Shown piece after piece: positions 22,808 to 32,464 of a stretch of 64,000 nucleotides of DNA. Every line of letters begins with the position of its first letter. Within the stretch, counting starts at the first letter, position 1. Below the pieces are notes generated by a model that saw nothing but the letters and a program-made list of their open reading frames with translations, was not told the DNA's origin and made no database searches. Where the stretch lies: NCBI GenBank assembly GCA_964613795.1, contig CAZTJR010000011.1:32977-96976 (forward strand). The letters are read 5' to 3'. Origin of the DNA: Chromatocurvus sp964613795. GTDB taxonomy: Bacteria > Pseudomonadota > Gammaproteobacteria > Pseudomonadales > Halieaceae. Made by a program: the position numbers and the translations under genes.

Positions 22808-24343
22808 CTACCGGAAGCTCGCCGGTATCGCGCTGAAGTCCAGGCTCCACATCAGCGGCACCAGAAAATACACCATTAAAACGACGATGACCGCCGCGAT
22901 CAGATTCATCAAAATACCGGTGCGCACCATCTCTAGAATGGTCAGCTTGTTGGTGGCAAAGATGATGGCATTCGGGGGAGTGCCCACCGGCAGCATGAAG
23001 GCAAAGTTGGCGGCCATGGCGCAGGGAATCATCAGCGCATAGGGGTGAACCTTCAACGCCAGTGCGAGTGCCGCCACCACCGGCAGGATCATGGTGGCCG
23101 TCGCGGTATTGGAGGTGATTTCTGTCAGGAACAGAATCAGCAGGGTGGCGCAGCTGATGATGACCATCAAATGCAGGCCCTCAAGCACCGTGAGCTGCGT
23201 GCCGATCCATTCGGCCAGGCCGCTCTCGCGAAAACCGGCGGCGATGGCCAGGCCGCCGCCGAACAGCAGAAGGATACCCCAGGGGATGTTGACCGCATCA
23301 TTCCAGTCCAGGATGCGGCTGCCAATATGGCTTTTCGCGGGTATAGCAAATAGCAGCAAGGCCGCAGTGACGGCAATCATGCCGTCGCGGATTTCCGGCA
23401 GCAGGTCGGCCCAGATGAAGCCGCGGCTAATCCACAGGAAGGCGGCAAAGACGAAAACCGCGGCAACCGCTTTTTCCTCGAAGGAAGTCCGGCCCAGGGC
23501 CTCCCGCTCGGCGTGGATCACGCGGCGGCCGCCGGGCAGTTCCCGGATCCGGGTAGGAAAGGCAACGCGGCCGATATAGAGCCAGGCGATCGACAGCAGC
23601 AGTATGACGACAGGGACGCCGACTGCCATCCAACCTGCGAAGGTGATCTCGACCCCGAACAGTACCCTCGCCTGTGCTGCCAGTATGATGTTGGGTGGCG
23701 TGCCTATCAGAGTGCCGACACCACCGATGGTGCCGGCATAGCCGACACCGAAGATCAGCGATTTCTCGAAGGTGGGCAGGTCGCGCTCCTCGGGCTTGCC
23801 CTTAAGGCCACTGGCTACCTGTGCGGTGATGGCCAGAGCCATGGGAATCATCATCATCACCGCGGCGGTGTTGGACACCCACATGGAAAGAAAGGCGGTG
23901 GCGAGCATGAAGCCGAGCAGAATGCGCTGCGTGCTGGTACCGACGACATCGATAATGCCCAGTGCAATGCGTTTGTGCAGATGCCACTTCTCCATGGCGG
24001 TGGCGATGAAAAAGCCGCCCAGGAAGAGGAAGATAATGTCATTGCCGTAGGAGGCGGTCACCGTCGCGCTATCCAGCGCGCCGAAGACCGGCAGCAGCAC
24101 CAGTGGCAGCAGTGACGTGGCCGGGATGGGAATGGCCTCGGTAATCCACCAGGTGGCAACCCACAGCGTCGTGGCCAGCACGACGCGGCCCGCGTAACCC
24201 AGCTCCTCGGGTGCGAAGAACAGCATTGTCAGCGCAAACAGGGACGGACCCAGCGCCAGGCCCACCGCCTGGGCTGTGGAGTATGGCCGAGTGTGGGTGA
24301 CCACTGAATTTTGCCTGATGTCGCGTTCGCTGCTCGCTGGCAT
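22808..24343 (-). CDS. DASS-family (SLC13) sodium/dicarboxylate-type transporter
   Basis: 511 residues if translation begins at the ATG at 24343; an ATG at 24421 is also open and neither has a clear ribosome site. About a dozen membrane helices. Both substrate/sodium-binding SNT loops of the divalent-anion/sodium symporter family are present (MWVSNTAAVMMMIP and EITSNTATATMILP), as is the repeated GTPPN motif (LIGTPPNIIL, PVGTPPNAII). Relatives import succinate, malate, citrate or sulphate. It follows the GMC-hydrolase gene on the same strand, 255 bp away with a hairpin between. Confidence 0.88.
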   Translation of the reverse strand: MPASSERDIRQNSVVTHTRPYSTAQAVGLALGPSLFALTMLFFAPEELGYAGRVVLATTLWVATWWITEAIPIPATSLLPLVLLPVFGALDSATVTASYGNDIIFLFLGGFFIATAMEKWHLHKRIALGIIDVVGTSTQRILLGFMLATAFLSMWVSNTAAVMMMIPMALAITAQVASGLKGKPEERDLPTFEKSLIFGVGYAGTIGGVGTLIGTPPNIILAAQARVLFGVEITFAGWMAVGVPVVILLLSIAWLYIGRVAFPTRIRELPGGRRVIHAEREALGRTSFEEKAVAAVFVFAAFLWISRGFIWADLLPEIRDGMIAVTAALLLFAIPAKSHIGSRILDWNDAVNIPWGILLLFGGGLAIAAGFRESGLAEWIGTQLTVLEGLHLMVIISCATLLILFLTEITSNTATATMILPVVAALALALKVHPYALMIPCAMAANFAFMLPVGTPPNAIIFATNKLTILEMVRTGILMNLIAAVIVVLMVYFLVPLMWSLDFSAIPASFR

Positions 24344-24549
24344 GGGCCTTGTCGCGTCCTTGCTGTGCTTATGGCGGTGGTCGACCAGCGTTTGCCTGGC
24401 GATGAGACGTTTCCCGCACATGCATGCCGACCGGTTGGGCAGTGATCATGGACGATACAGGCGACGCTGTCGATCAGGCCAGGGGCTGTGCCCATCCTGT
24501 AGTCACGTTGGCGGGTGATGTCAGCGGACGCGGCGCTGCTGTCTTTGAA

Positions 24550-24568
24550 CTGGCTGAGCGTCAGCCAG
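24550..24568 (-). terminator. Hairpin after the GMC-hydrolase fusion gene
   Basis: A perfect 8-bp stem (CTGGCTGA / TCAGCCAG) with a 3-base loop, 31 bp past the stop of the 24599-28471 gene. There is no T run, so it may act with Rho or only protect the 3' end. Confidence 0.45.
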
Positions 24569-24598
24569 GCCTGTGATAAAAACCATGCGCCAAGTGGA

Positions 24599-27500
24599 CT
24601 ACTTGTCTGTGACACCAGCGGCGGCAGGGGGCCGCGAGTGCTCGTCAAGGAAAACGAGAAAATCCGGGTAAACGTCCGTTGCCGCAGAGCGGCCAATAAA
24701 AAAGTCCATGTGTGCGTAGTCTTCATACACCTTGCGACTGTAGTCACCCTGGGTGTTATGGGCCTTGAGCCATTCACAGGTGCGCAGCGATGTTTCCGGC
24801 AGGAATATCTCGTTACGTCCCCCGGCGATGAAATGAATCGGGATGTGGGCCAGCCGTGAAACCTGGGGCAGGTAGGTATTGTCGCCCTCGCTATTGACGC
24901 AGTACTGCTTTTCGATAATCACTTCCAGCTGCCGGAATGGCGTGACGGCAATCGTATCGAACCACTCTTCCAGTGCTATATGCGTTGCGTGGTTGAGCTG
25001 CGCATGCCTGTAAGAGGGGCCAAAAATGGCTGATACCCGACGACAGACGGGGTTGTTGCACTCTTCGCCCGGCGGCAGAGGCACCTGCCAGCAGAGTACG
25101 TCGAGCGCCGCGGACTGCTTGTCTGGACTGCCGCTTTTATCAGCTTTGGCGGGCACGAGCGGGATCGTTTCACGCATATCCGGCAGGCTGTCCGGTATGT
25201 GGTTCTCATCGCTGTGCTCCAGCAGCCCGACGAGGTCGATATCCGCTTTCAGGAAGTTTTCCCAGTTGGTCACCGGATGCAGGGTCAGCTGCGAGCTGAT
25301 CACAGAGCGCACGCCGGCCATGCCATTCAGCAGGGCCATCAGCAGCGACATCGATCCGACGCAGTGTGCAATGGCGTGCACCTCGCTTACCCCGGACCTG
25401 TCCTGAATACACTGGATGGCGGCGGGCCAGTCGTGGTTCGCGATATCGTCGATACTGTATTTGGTGTGGGTATTGCCGGAATCGGGGCTCGCGCGGTAGG
25501 CCAGCATCCAGACGTCGAAGCCGCGATCGGATGCATTGTCGTCAGAGCCTGCGTGGAAGAGATACTCTACGAGGTTGCAATCCACCGTCGGTGTCGCAAA
25601 CGAGGTGGCGGTGACCGAAAAACCCGGCGCCAGCACAATCTGTCGGCGCGGTGTCGCCTCGCTGTGCGCGTAGCGATAGAGGGTTATGCCCGCACCGTCA
25701 GGCATCGTTAGCGGTATCACCTCTGGCGCCGGCAGACTCAATGCCCGGCGATCACTCTGACGCGCCGCGTTCTCATCACGGGGGAAATTTTTCAGGTTCG
25801 CCAGCAGCCCGCCGTATGCCCCGAAAACCGTTTGCGCCACAAAAGCGCCGAATCGCGCAACGAAAAGCGTATCCAGCGCACTCTCCAGTTTCGGGTATTT
25901 TTTGGCCATGGATGCCAGGAGCTTCGCCATGGCATGTTCCAGCGGCCGGTTCCCGTGTGTCTGCAGCGGTGTCCTGACAGTCTGGCTCATGGCGATCGCG
26001 TCATCGATACCCAATAACATCATGCCCTGAAGCAGGTGCTTGCCGTGCCTGTCGTCCCCTTCATAAACATCCACGTACAACGTGGTTACATCATTCCACC
26101 AATGCGAATTCGCCTTGCGCTGCAGGTACTTGGTTCCCTCAAAATACAGGGGGCCACGCTCGCTTTTCAGGTGCAGGCGGTACATCATCGTCCAGGTTTC
26201 AACCTGGTGTTCGTCTGGATTGAACAGCAGGAACTCGCCTGATGTTACCTCCAGTGACGCACTTCCCAGGAGCGCGCAGGACACCTTCCCGGTAATGTCC
26301 GCACGGTGGTTCTTGGTGAACGCGTTCAGGTTCTCCGCGCTGATGGCGAGATGGTAGTGAATCGCATGACCGTCACCTTTGCCTTGCGCATATGCCAGCT
26401 GATAATCATTAGAGATTCTTTGCGCCGGATCTGGCTGGTGCGTGTCGAAATTTGCGGTGGCAAAACCACGCATCGTCTCTGCAAAATACACGCCCGGGCT
26501 GAAGAAATCCGGGTAGTCCTTCACCAGCACCCGGAGTATGTCCTTCGCCACGTCGGCTGCGTCGTTCTCGAGTGAATCTTTCAGGCGGGCGAGCCGCTTG
26601 CCAAGCGCTGTCCAGGCCGGATGTTTTTTCAGGACGGGGTGGGCCATCGGCTCGTCGAGCGTGGCGTTTTCCATGTTGCGCCCGGTGGACGCGCTCTTGT
26701 GATCATCGGCGCGTGTTTCTGGCGCCAGCGGGCGCGCGGCCTTGAGTGAGTAGTCGATGGTCCAGCCATGTTTGTCAGCCAGACGCTCTACGGCGTACTC
26801 GGCAATTGCCGAGATGGTCAGCAGCGGATTGACGGCGCCTGCAGTAGGCACCACCGCACCATCCATTACATACAGGCCATCGTGGACGCCGCCATCGGCA
26901 CTGAACACCTCGCACTGCGGACTGACTGCGCCGCGATTTGCATCATCACCCATACAGCATCCACCCAGAGGATGTACGGTGATAATCTTGTAGTCCAGTG
27001 GCTCAGACCACATGGGGTTCGGGATAAACTGCCCCATGATACCCAGGCAGGCATCCTGCAGCGCCGCATTATCATCACGGATACACTTGCTGCGGCCGAC
27101 GTCGGCCCAACTGGCCCGGATGTTACCGTTTTTATCCAGATGCAGCGTGCCCCCGGAATCGTCGTAGCTCATGATCAGGTAGGTCTGGGTTCTCGATACC
27201 GTTCCCGAGTAGGCGAGTGAGACCAGGGATCCCGGGTCGTTGGCAATGGCATTGCCCAGGGAGCTGGCATCTTCAAGCCGCTCGGCGGCCTGCTGCATAC
27301 CGTAATGCAGGAAATTGGCATACTGGGCACCGGCAAAGAAGAAGGTGGGCGGCAGTGCCATTGCCAGTGCACCCGGAATAACACCCTCTTCGATAACCCG
27401 GCCCTGCTCAAGGCTGACGGAGTCCCGATTGTCGATAATGCCGGTGATGCAGGGTCCGGGGAAGGCCGCCTTTGGCGCCGTCGCTGCGGCCATGCCAACG

Positions 27501-28471
27501 CCGTACACGGGCCTGGGTTTTTTTTCCTCGTCGCGTGCCCAGTAATTGTTGTAGCCAAAGCCCAGAACATCGCCATTGCCGGAAAGCCGCTTGCCCAGCT
27601 GCGACGAGAATTCCAGCACATTCTCTTTGCGGGAGCGCAGCAGGATCTCGGTGCTGCCAAAGGTGCCTGCAGACAGGATCACGATATTGGCTGTCAACGC
27701 TCGGGGTGTAGCGGTATCGCCGGATAGATCAGTGACCTGCAGCTGCCACTGTTGATCGGCCAGTTTCTCCAGCCTCTCTACGCGTGCCTCACAGACAATG
27801 GTTGCGCCGTGGTTGTGTGCGTCCGGCAGATAGTTCATTTGCGTGGTGTTCTTGGAACCGTAATTGCAGCCACTGCAGCAGTCGCCACAGTTCGTGCAGG
27901 CGCGCTGCTCGACATCAAACGCGTTGATGCGATCCTCAAACGTCACGTTGATCGGTGGTTTGTAAAAATCGAGGCCCATCGACCGCGCAGACTGCTCGAG
28001 CGCCTTGAGCTTGTTAAGGTCATCCCGCGGGTAAGGATTGGCGCCCAGCATGGCGCGGGCAAGCTCATAGTATTTTTCAAGGAAGTCGCCGCGTCGATAT
28101 TGCGTTGGCCAGCTATTCTGGTTGAAGACGTTTTTTTTGAACTCCAGCGCCACGTTTGCGTTTATCAGCGACGTTCCGCCGAGACCACAACCCACCAGTG
28201 CATTGAGGTCCTCATTCACCTTGATATCGTACAGCCCCTTGGGATTGCCCATGGGCCCCATGGGTGTATTTAGCTGAAACTGGTCTTTCGCGGAGGCAAT
28301 GCTGTTGGGAAAATCGCCCGGAAGAATTTCGCAGCCACGCTCCAGAAGACAGACCTGGCGACCCGCACGGGCCAGGCGTGAGCTCGCAACCGCGCCGCCA
28401 TACCCGGAACCAACGACAAGGATGTCGTAATGATCTCTGGCTTTGTCGAGGGTAACGGCAATACGCTTCAT
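24599..28471 (-). CDS. GMC oxidoreductase (cholesterol-oxidase-like) fused to alpha/beta hydrolase
   Basis: 1290 residues. Residues 1 to about 575 are a GMC flavoenzyme: FAD motif VVGSGYGGAVASSRLARAG, GGTSLIN, a Cys cluster CTNCGDCCSGCNYGSKN typical of the bacterial cholesterol-oxidase-like branch, and the C-terminal VHPLGGCCMGDD and NPLLTISA with the active-site His and Asn. A middle region (about 620-850) resembles no family I can name. The last 350 residues form an alpha/beta hydrolase with nucleophile elbow AIAHCVGSM, placing Cys1037 where Ser is usual, and DYAHMDFF for the catalytic His. Its ATG shares a base with the stop of the upstream phosphoesterase gene (TAATG). A role in oxidation and ester cleavage of sterol-like lipids is inferred. 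Confidence 0.85.
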   Translation of the reverse strand: MKRIAVTLDKARDHYDILVVGSGYGGAVASSRLARAGRQVCLLERGCEILPGDFPNSIASAKDQFQLNTPMGPMGNPKGLYDIKVNEDLNALVGCGLGGTSLINANVALEFKKNVFNQNSWPTQYRRGDFLEKYYELARAMLGANPYPRDDLNKLKALEQSARSMGLDFYKPPINVTFEDRINAFDVEQRACTNCGDCCSGCNYGSKNTTQMNYLPDAHNHGATIVCEARVERLEKLADQQWQLQVTDLSGDTATPRALTANIVILSAGTFGSTEILLRSRKENVLEFSSQLGKRLSGNGDVLGFGYNNYWARDEEKKPRPVYGVGMAAATAPKAAFPGPCITGIIDNRDSVSLEQGRVIEEGVIPGALAMALPPTFFFAGAQYANFLHYGMQQAAERLEDASSLGNAIANDPGSLVSLAYSGTVSRTQTYLIMSYDDSGGTLHLDKNGNIRASWADVGRSKCIRDDNAALQDACLGIMGQFIPNPMWSEPLDYKIITVHPLGGCCMGDDANRGAVSPQCEVFSADGGVHDGLYVMDGAVVPTAGAVNPLLTISAIAEYAVERLADKHGWTIDYSLKAARPLAPETRADDHKSASTGRNMENATLDEPMAHPVLKKHPAWTALGKRLARLKDSLENDAADVAKDILRVLVKDYPDFFSPGVYFAETMRGFATANFDTHQPDPAQRISNDYQLAYAQGKGDGHAIHYHLAISAENLNAFTKNHRADITGKVSCALLGSASLEVTSGEFLLFNPDEHQVETWTMMYRLHLKSERGPLYFEGTKYLQRKANSHWWNDVTTLYVDVYEGDDRHGKHLLQGMMLLGIDDAIAMSQTVRTPLQTHGNRPLEHAMAKLLASMAKKYPKLESALDTLFVARFGAFVAQTVFGAYGGLLANLKNFPRDENAARQSDRRALSLPAPEVIPLTMPDGAGITLYRYAHSEATPRRQIVLAPGFSVTATSFATPTVDCNLVEYLFHAGSDDNASDRGFDVWMLAYRASPDSGNTHTKYSIDDIANHDWPAAIQCIQDRSGVSEVHAIAHCVGSMSLLMALLNGMAGVRSVISSQLTLHPVTNWENFLKADIDLVGLLEHSDENHIPDSLPDMRETIPLVPAKADKSGSPDKQSAALDVLCWQVPLPPGEECNNPVCRRVSAIFGPSYRHAQLNHATHIALEEWFDTIAVTPFRQLEVIIEKQYCVNSEGDNTYLPQVSRLAHIPIHFIAGGRNEIFLPETSLRTCEWLKAHNTQGDYSRKVYEDYAHMDFFIGRSAATDVYPDFLVFLDEHSRPPAAAGVTDK

Positions 28472-29922
28472 TACACCGCCCTGCCGATTCTGACGCCGGT
28501 CTCTGACGTGGGATCAAAGTAACGATCAAGCACTCGCGAGGTATTGCGCTGGACGTCATGGTTCACCGCAGCGCTAAAGGTTGCCCAGTCTCCAGCGCTG
28601 CGGGCCAGCGCGTCTTCCAGCAGCCGCAACAGCGGACGTTCTGCGTCATCGAGGCTTCCGGCACCGGCGATATGCGGTGGCGCCACCGCGTCATTGGGCG
28701 AGCAGTTGAAAAGCCGCAGGGAACCGACATCACAGTCGTCATCGATAAACACGGCGGCGGCGCCCTGAACACTGCTGATCACCGGTTTGTCTATTGCCCA
28801 TCCACCTGTATTGAACACCCTGACCGGCTCCTCGAAGCCGGGCGTGGGCAGCCTGTCTTCAAAGGGCTTGTGCGTGTGCCCGAAAACAAAGCTCAGGTCT
28901 TTTGGAACGTCAACCCGCTCCTGTATAAACTGCTGTTTTACCGGGCCGGCAAGATACCATTTTAGCTTGCTGATACCATCCGGCGAGAGGACGCTGCCGA
29001 AACTCAGTCGCTCCGAGCCTGCAAATTTCCCCACGCTGGCATCCAGCATTGCATCAATTATTTTCTCCAGGCTAAGCCCTGGCTCAATAGACTGAACCGT
29101 GTTGTCGCTCAAACTCAGGGAGTTCACCATGAACTTTTTGATAGTTTTCCCGGACGCTCTGATGAATTCGTGACTGGCGCCCGTATCGAGCAGGGTCTCG
29201 TACATGTTGAACGCAGTATGGCCAAAGCCGGACGACCCCAGACTTGACCACAGAAAGTTCACCCAGTAGCCGTTGTCTCGCTCGATTTCACTCATATCCT
29301 CTGAAAGCGACAGCCTGCCCTGAAGCCGCTGTCGCAAGCCACTCATGGCCAGATACATGGACTCCGTATAGTGTCCATGATGCAGCACCACCCCTTTCTG
29401 TCCGCTGTCATCAAGCACGGCATAGTTGGGGTAGGCAATCTGGACGCTGTAGTCCCGGGCCCCCGGCACGGTCTTGAGAATATCCCGCAGCAGATAGGAC
29501 TCCAGGTGCTGCGGATTGAACAGGTGGGTGATTTCACGCGGATCCTGTGTCTTGCCTTCAACCACCTGACGCACCATGTAGGTGTTTTTTACCGTTTGCC
29601 ACAGCTGATGGTCGTGGTTGCCGGGTACAAACAAAATGTCGTGCGAGAGTTTTCTACCCCCCTTGGACCCTAGCAAGGTTTCTGCAAAGACCCTGAAGCT
29701 TGCAACGACGTCAGGCAGGCTGGAGAACCCGAGATCCAGCACGTCTCCCAACAGGACAAGACGCGTGTTCTTCGTGATCGCCAAATGCTCCAGCATGGCA
29801 GAAAAGGCATCAGCAAAGGCCGACAATGAACGACTCGCGTGCTGCGTACCGTCAAGCTCAGTCAGGATGCTGTGATCAGCCCCCAGGTGCAGATCAGACA
29901 GGCAGATCAGTTTTATTGCCAT
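28471..29922 (-). CDS. Calcineurin-like metallophosphoesterase
   Basis: 483 residues from the ATG at 29922, where the metallophosphoesterase core starts at once: LICLSDLHLGADH, LVLLGDVLDLG, FVPGNHDHQLW, VLHHGHYTE and FVFGHTHKPFED. No signal peptide, so it is cytoplasmic. The 150 residues between the HGHY and GHTH motifs form an insertion absent from small members. The C-terminus is unassigned. Its stop overlaps the start of the giant GMC-hydrolase gene, so the two are translationally coupled. The substrate is unknown; a phospholipid or nucleotide ester would suit the partner. Confidence 0.85.
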   Translation of the reverse strand: MAIKLICLSDLHLGADHSILTELDGTQHASRSLSAFADAFSAMLEHLAITKNTRLVLLGDVLDLGFSSLPDVVASFRVFAETLLGSKGGRKLSHDILFVPGNHDHQLWQTVKNTYMVRQVVEGKTQDPREITHLFNPQHLESYLLRDILKTVPGARDYSVQIAYPNYAVLDDSGQKGVVLHHGHYTESMYLAMSGLRQRLQGRLSLSEDMSEIERDNGYWVNFLWSSLGSSGFGHTAFNMYETLLDTGASHEFIRASGKTIKKFMVNSLSLSDNTVQSIEPGLSLEKIIDAMLDASVGKFAGSERLSFGSVLSPDGISKLKWYLAGPVKQQFIQERVDVPKDLSFVFGHTHKPFEDRLPTPGFEEPVRVFNTGGWAIDKPVISSVQGAAAVFIDDDCDVGSLRLFNCSPNDAVAPPHIAGAGSLDDAERPLLRLLEDALARSAGDWATFSAAVNHDVQRNTSRVLDRYFDPTSETGVRIGRAV

Positions 29923-30172
29923 CCTGTGTTTACCTATATTGTTATAGTCAGCGTTCTGTGAACATCGCCGCGAGTTCGGAGAGCCCCTACCGCAACAAAC
30001 CAACAACGCTGTCACGCGGCAATTCAGAGCGTTGCCTGACCCGGGTCGCCCATTAAGCTATAGACCACAAAGCTGACGGCGTCGAACAGCATTTCACTCC
30101 GGGTGCGCTAAAGGCTGGTTTATTCATGTAGACTTGGTGAAGGGACAGCCATACACCGCGACTGGCAAGCCG

Positions 30173-31636
30173 ATGATGGAAACGATAATTGCATGGCTTG
30201 GTGAACGTGAGGCAGCCATCAGTGCTGTCGTGGGGATGCTTGCGCTACTGGGCTTTGTTTTCAGCCCGATCTACCGACTTGTTCGCGATCGGCGGTCCGA
30301 CAGGGGGCTTCGCTCATCAGAACAGTCCGTCGCGGCACCGGTCGTAAAAGCGGCCGGCGCGCCCGGAGATCCGGCAGTGACTGCCGCCGGGCCGGATACA
30401 CCGCATCTCATTCCCGCGCACGAGCCCTCACCAACATCAGTCCCCATGGCCTCAGAGGCCACACTTGCCATTTTGCCGGTTATCGACAAGGTCAACGACG
30501 ACCGCGATGACGAATGGGCAGACGAGCTGAACGATGATCTGAAAACTATCCTGGTTCGCTCATCCCTGTTTGAGGTTCGCTTTTTGAGTGAGGCGGTCCC
30601 TCTGGATACGCTGCGTTCACAGGGAATGAAGTATGCACTGGAAATCCGCACTCGACCGCGCGGGGCCGATATCAGGATCACCGCCGAGCTGACTGATTTG
30701 CGGACAGGCGGTCAGTTCTGGTCTGCTTACTATTCGCGGCAGCTGGACGAATCCGTCGGCGAGAGTGATTTCCTCGCCCTGCAGATTGCCTCCCAGCTCG
30801 TGCCTCCCATTATCGGCGCTGAAGTCAGACACGCGCTGAATCTTGGCACCGATAACCTGAGTGCCTCCTCTCTCACCCGGCTCGCTCACCACGCATTCTT
30901 ATTCAGCGGACATGACGGTGACACGTTTCGAGAGGCGAGGAAGCTGGCTGAGATCGCCGTGGCGCGCGGCCCCGGAGATGCGCGGGCGCTGGCGACTCGG
31001 GCCGTTACTGTTGCAACCGCTGTCGCGTTTGGGTTTAGCGAACAGCATCGTGATGACAAGGCACAGGCCATACGCGATTCCGAAGCAGCAATCCGGCTCG
31101 ATCCGACGGACGGGCTTGTGCTGCATGCTCGAGGCTGGGTCTGCGCGTTTTTTGACAGCTACGAACAGGGACTTCCGTACCTGGCGAAATCGGTCGATGC
31201 CGACGCCACCAACGCGCACGTCCAGGCTGACTACGGCTATATGCTGTTGAAGTGTGGAAAAATTGACCAGGCCGAAAAACAGATAGATCGCGCGTTCACA
31301 CTGTCACCGCGCGATCCCCGCCAGTATATCTGGAACTTTTTTCGCGGCGCTACGGCCTTTGCCCGCGGTGACCCGGAGAGGGCATTGATCTTTTTTGAGC
31401 AGTCTATCGCCCTCGTTGGTTACACACCCGCGTATGTCGGAAAAATTCTGGCGTGCCTGGAGCTGGACAGGCTCGACGCCGCGAAAGAGACCATGCTTCA
31501 AATGGCGCACACGTTTCAACCCTACATAACGCCCAGGCGGTTTATGGGCTATGTGGTGCACAACAAGGTGCGGCCGGAGATATACGCGAAGGCTGAGCAG
31601 CTGACAGAATACTGGCCGGATGACGGCGACTCGTGA
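30173..31636 (+). CDS. Membrane-anchored TPR protein with TolB/FlgO-like domain
   Basis: About 487 residues from the ATG at 30173; in-frame TTG and GTG codons at 30134-30137 are alternatives and no start has a good ribosome site. A single membrane helix lies at about residues 14-30 (AVVGMLALLGFVFSPIY) after a short N-terminus. Next comes a Pro/Ala-rich linker and a TolB-N/FlgO-like domain (TLAILPVIDKVNDDRDDEWADEL, FLSEAV, ELTDLRTGGQFWSAYYSRQ), then TPR-like repeats (AQAIRDSEAAIRLDPTDGLV, KIDQAEKQIDRAFTLSPRDP). The layout equals the C-terminal half of CadC-type or adenylate-cyclase TPR proteins without the effector domain. A signalling or scaffold role is likely. Confidence 0.75.
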   Translation: MMETIIAWLGEREAAISAVVGMLALLGFVFSPIYRLVRDRRSDRGLRSSEQSVAAPVVKAAGAPGDPAVTAAGPDTPHLIPAHEPSPTSVPMASEATLAILPVIDKVNDDRDDEWADELNDDLKTILVRSSLFEVRFLSEAVPLDTLRSQGMKYALEIRTRPRGADIRITAELTDLRTGGQFWSAYYSRQLDESVGESDFLALQIASQLVPPIIGAEVRHALNLGTDNLSASSLTRLAHHAFLFSGHDGDTFREARKLAEIAVARGPGDARALATRAVTVATAVAFGFSEQHRDDKAQAIRDSEAAIRLDPTDGLVLHARGWVCAFFDSYEQGLPYLAKSVDADATNAHVQADYGYMLLKCGKIDQAEKQIDRAFTLSPRDPRQYIWNFFRGATAFARGDPERALIFFEQSIALVGYTPAYVGKILACLELDRLDAAKETMLQMAHTFQPYITPRRFMGYVVHNKVRPEIYAKAEQLTEYWPDDGDS

Positions 31637-31681
31637 GGCATTGCGTCCGCCTTGAAAGCGCGCCAGACGCCCGATGCCTCA
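31634..31681. terminator. Inverted repeat joining two convergent genes, containing both stop codons
   Basis: TGAGGCAT (31634-31641) and ATGCCTCA (31674-31681) are perfect complements, with an inner GCGTC/GACGC stem. The outer arms begin with the TGA of the TPR gene and the TGA of the HEAT gene on the other strand. It probably acts as a two-way terminator, although there is no T run. Confidence 0.5.
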
Positions 31682-32464
31682 GGCGCGCGCCAGGCCGTAA
31701 AGTCGCTTGTAGCGGGTGGTTGACGACCGGACCGCTGCACGCGGTGAAGCCAGCCCAAGCTGGATAATGGCGTCTACCGGCGGCGAATGATGGCAGGCGC
31801 GCCGCACCAGCCAGCTCTGCAGTTCCATGTCGAGGGCTGGCCACAGTACGGTCCAGTCCTCCAGCGCAGGCCCGCGCGTTTCCAAAACCAGGCATAAATA
31901 GTCACGCAAGGGTGAATTCAGCTGCTGCTGCCAGGCGCCTGCGGTCTCGCTGTCAAGCGCTGGAAACGGCGACCTGCCTGAACTGAATGCAGCAATTCGA
32001 ATACGGTCGGCGCTGCTGAGCGTACTGTGATCACGCAGTAGCCCGGCGGCTATGCGGTTCTTGCTCATGTTGTCCTGATTGCGAAGTAAGCGCAGCAGCT
32101 CGTCCACCGGTACCTCAAGGTCTGTATCGCTGACATACTGCGCTGCGATATGCAGTAGTTCATCGCTGTTCTCCCGCAGCAGAAGCTCCCGGAAAAAGGC
32201 AGCCACGCGGCTATCGTTGAATTGACCGAGTACCGAGAGCAGGGGGATCTTGTCGCGCTGCGGCAGAGGCTTCGCCAGCCTGTCGATAAAAATATCGACG
32301 ATATCCCGGTTCCTGCATGACGCCAGCGCCAGGGCTTTGTCGGGATTGGCGAGCACGCTTGAAAATGCCGCGGCGCGCACCTTGGGGTCTGCATGGTCCA
32401 GTAGAGGCAGAAGATCCTCCACGCGTTTAATCCGGAACGTCCGGGCGTGTGCGTCACCGGTCAT
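31679..32464 (-). CDS. HEAT-repeat-like protein of unknown function
   Basis: 261 residues made almost wholly of alpha-helical pairs resembling HEAT repeats (VEDLLPLLDHADPKVRAAAF, IPLLSVLGQFNDSRVAAFF). No signal peptide, membrane segment or catalytic motif. Its ATG overlaps the stop of the upstream gene in an ATGA, so it is co-translated with the 390-residue unknown protein. A protein-binding or scaffold role is the only inference that can be supported. Confidence 0.7.
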   Translation of the reverse strand: MTGDAHARTFRIKRVEDLLPLLDHADPKVRAAAFSSVLANPDKALALASCRNRDIVDIFIDRLAKPLPQRDKIPLLSVLGQFNDSRVAAFFRELLLRENSDELLHIAAQYVSDTDLEVPVDELLRLLRNQDNMSKNRIAAGLLRDHSTLSSADRIRIAAFSSGRSPFPALDSETAGAWQQQLNSPLRDYLCLVLETRGPALEDWTVLWPALDMELQSWLVRRACHHSPPVDAIIQLGLASPRAAVRSSTTRYKRLYGLARA

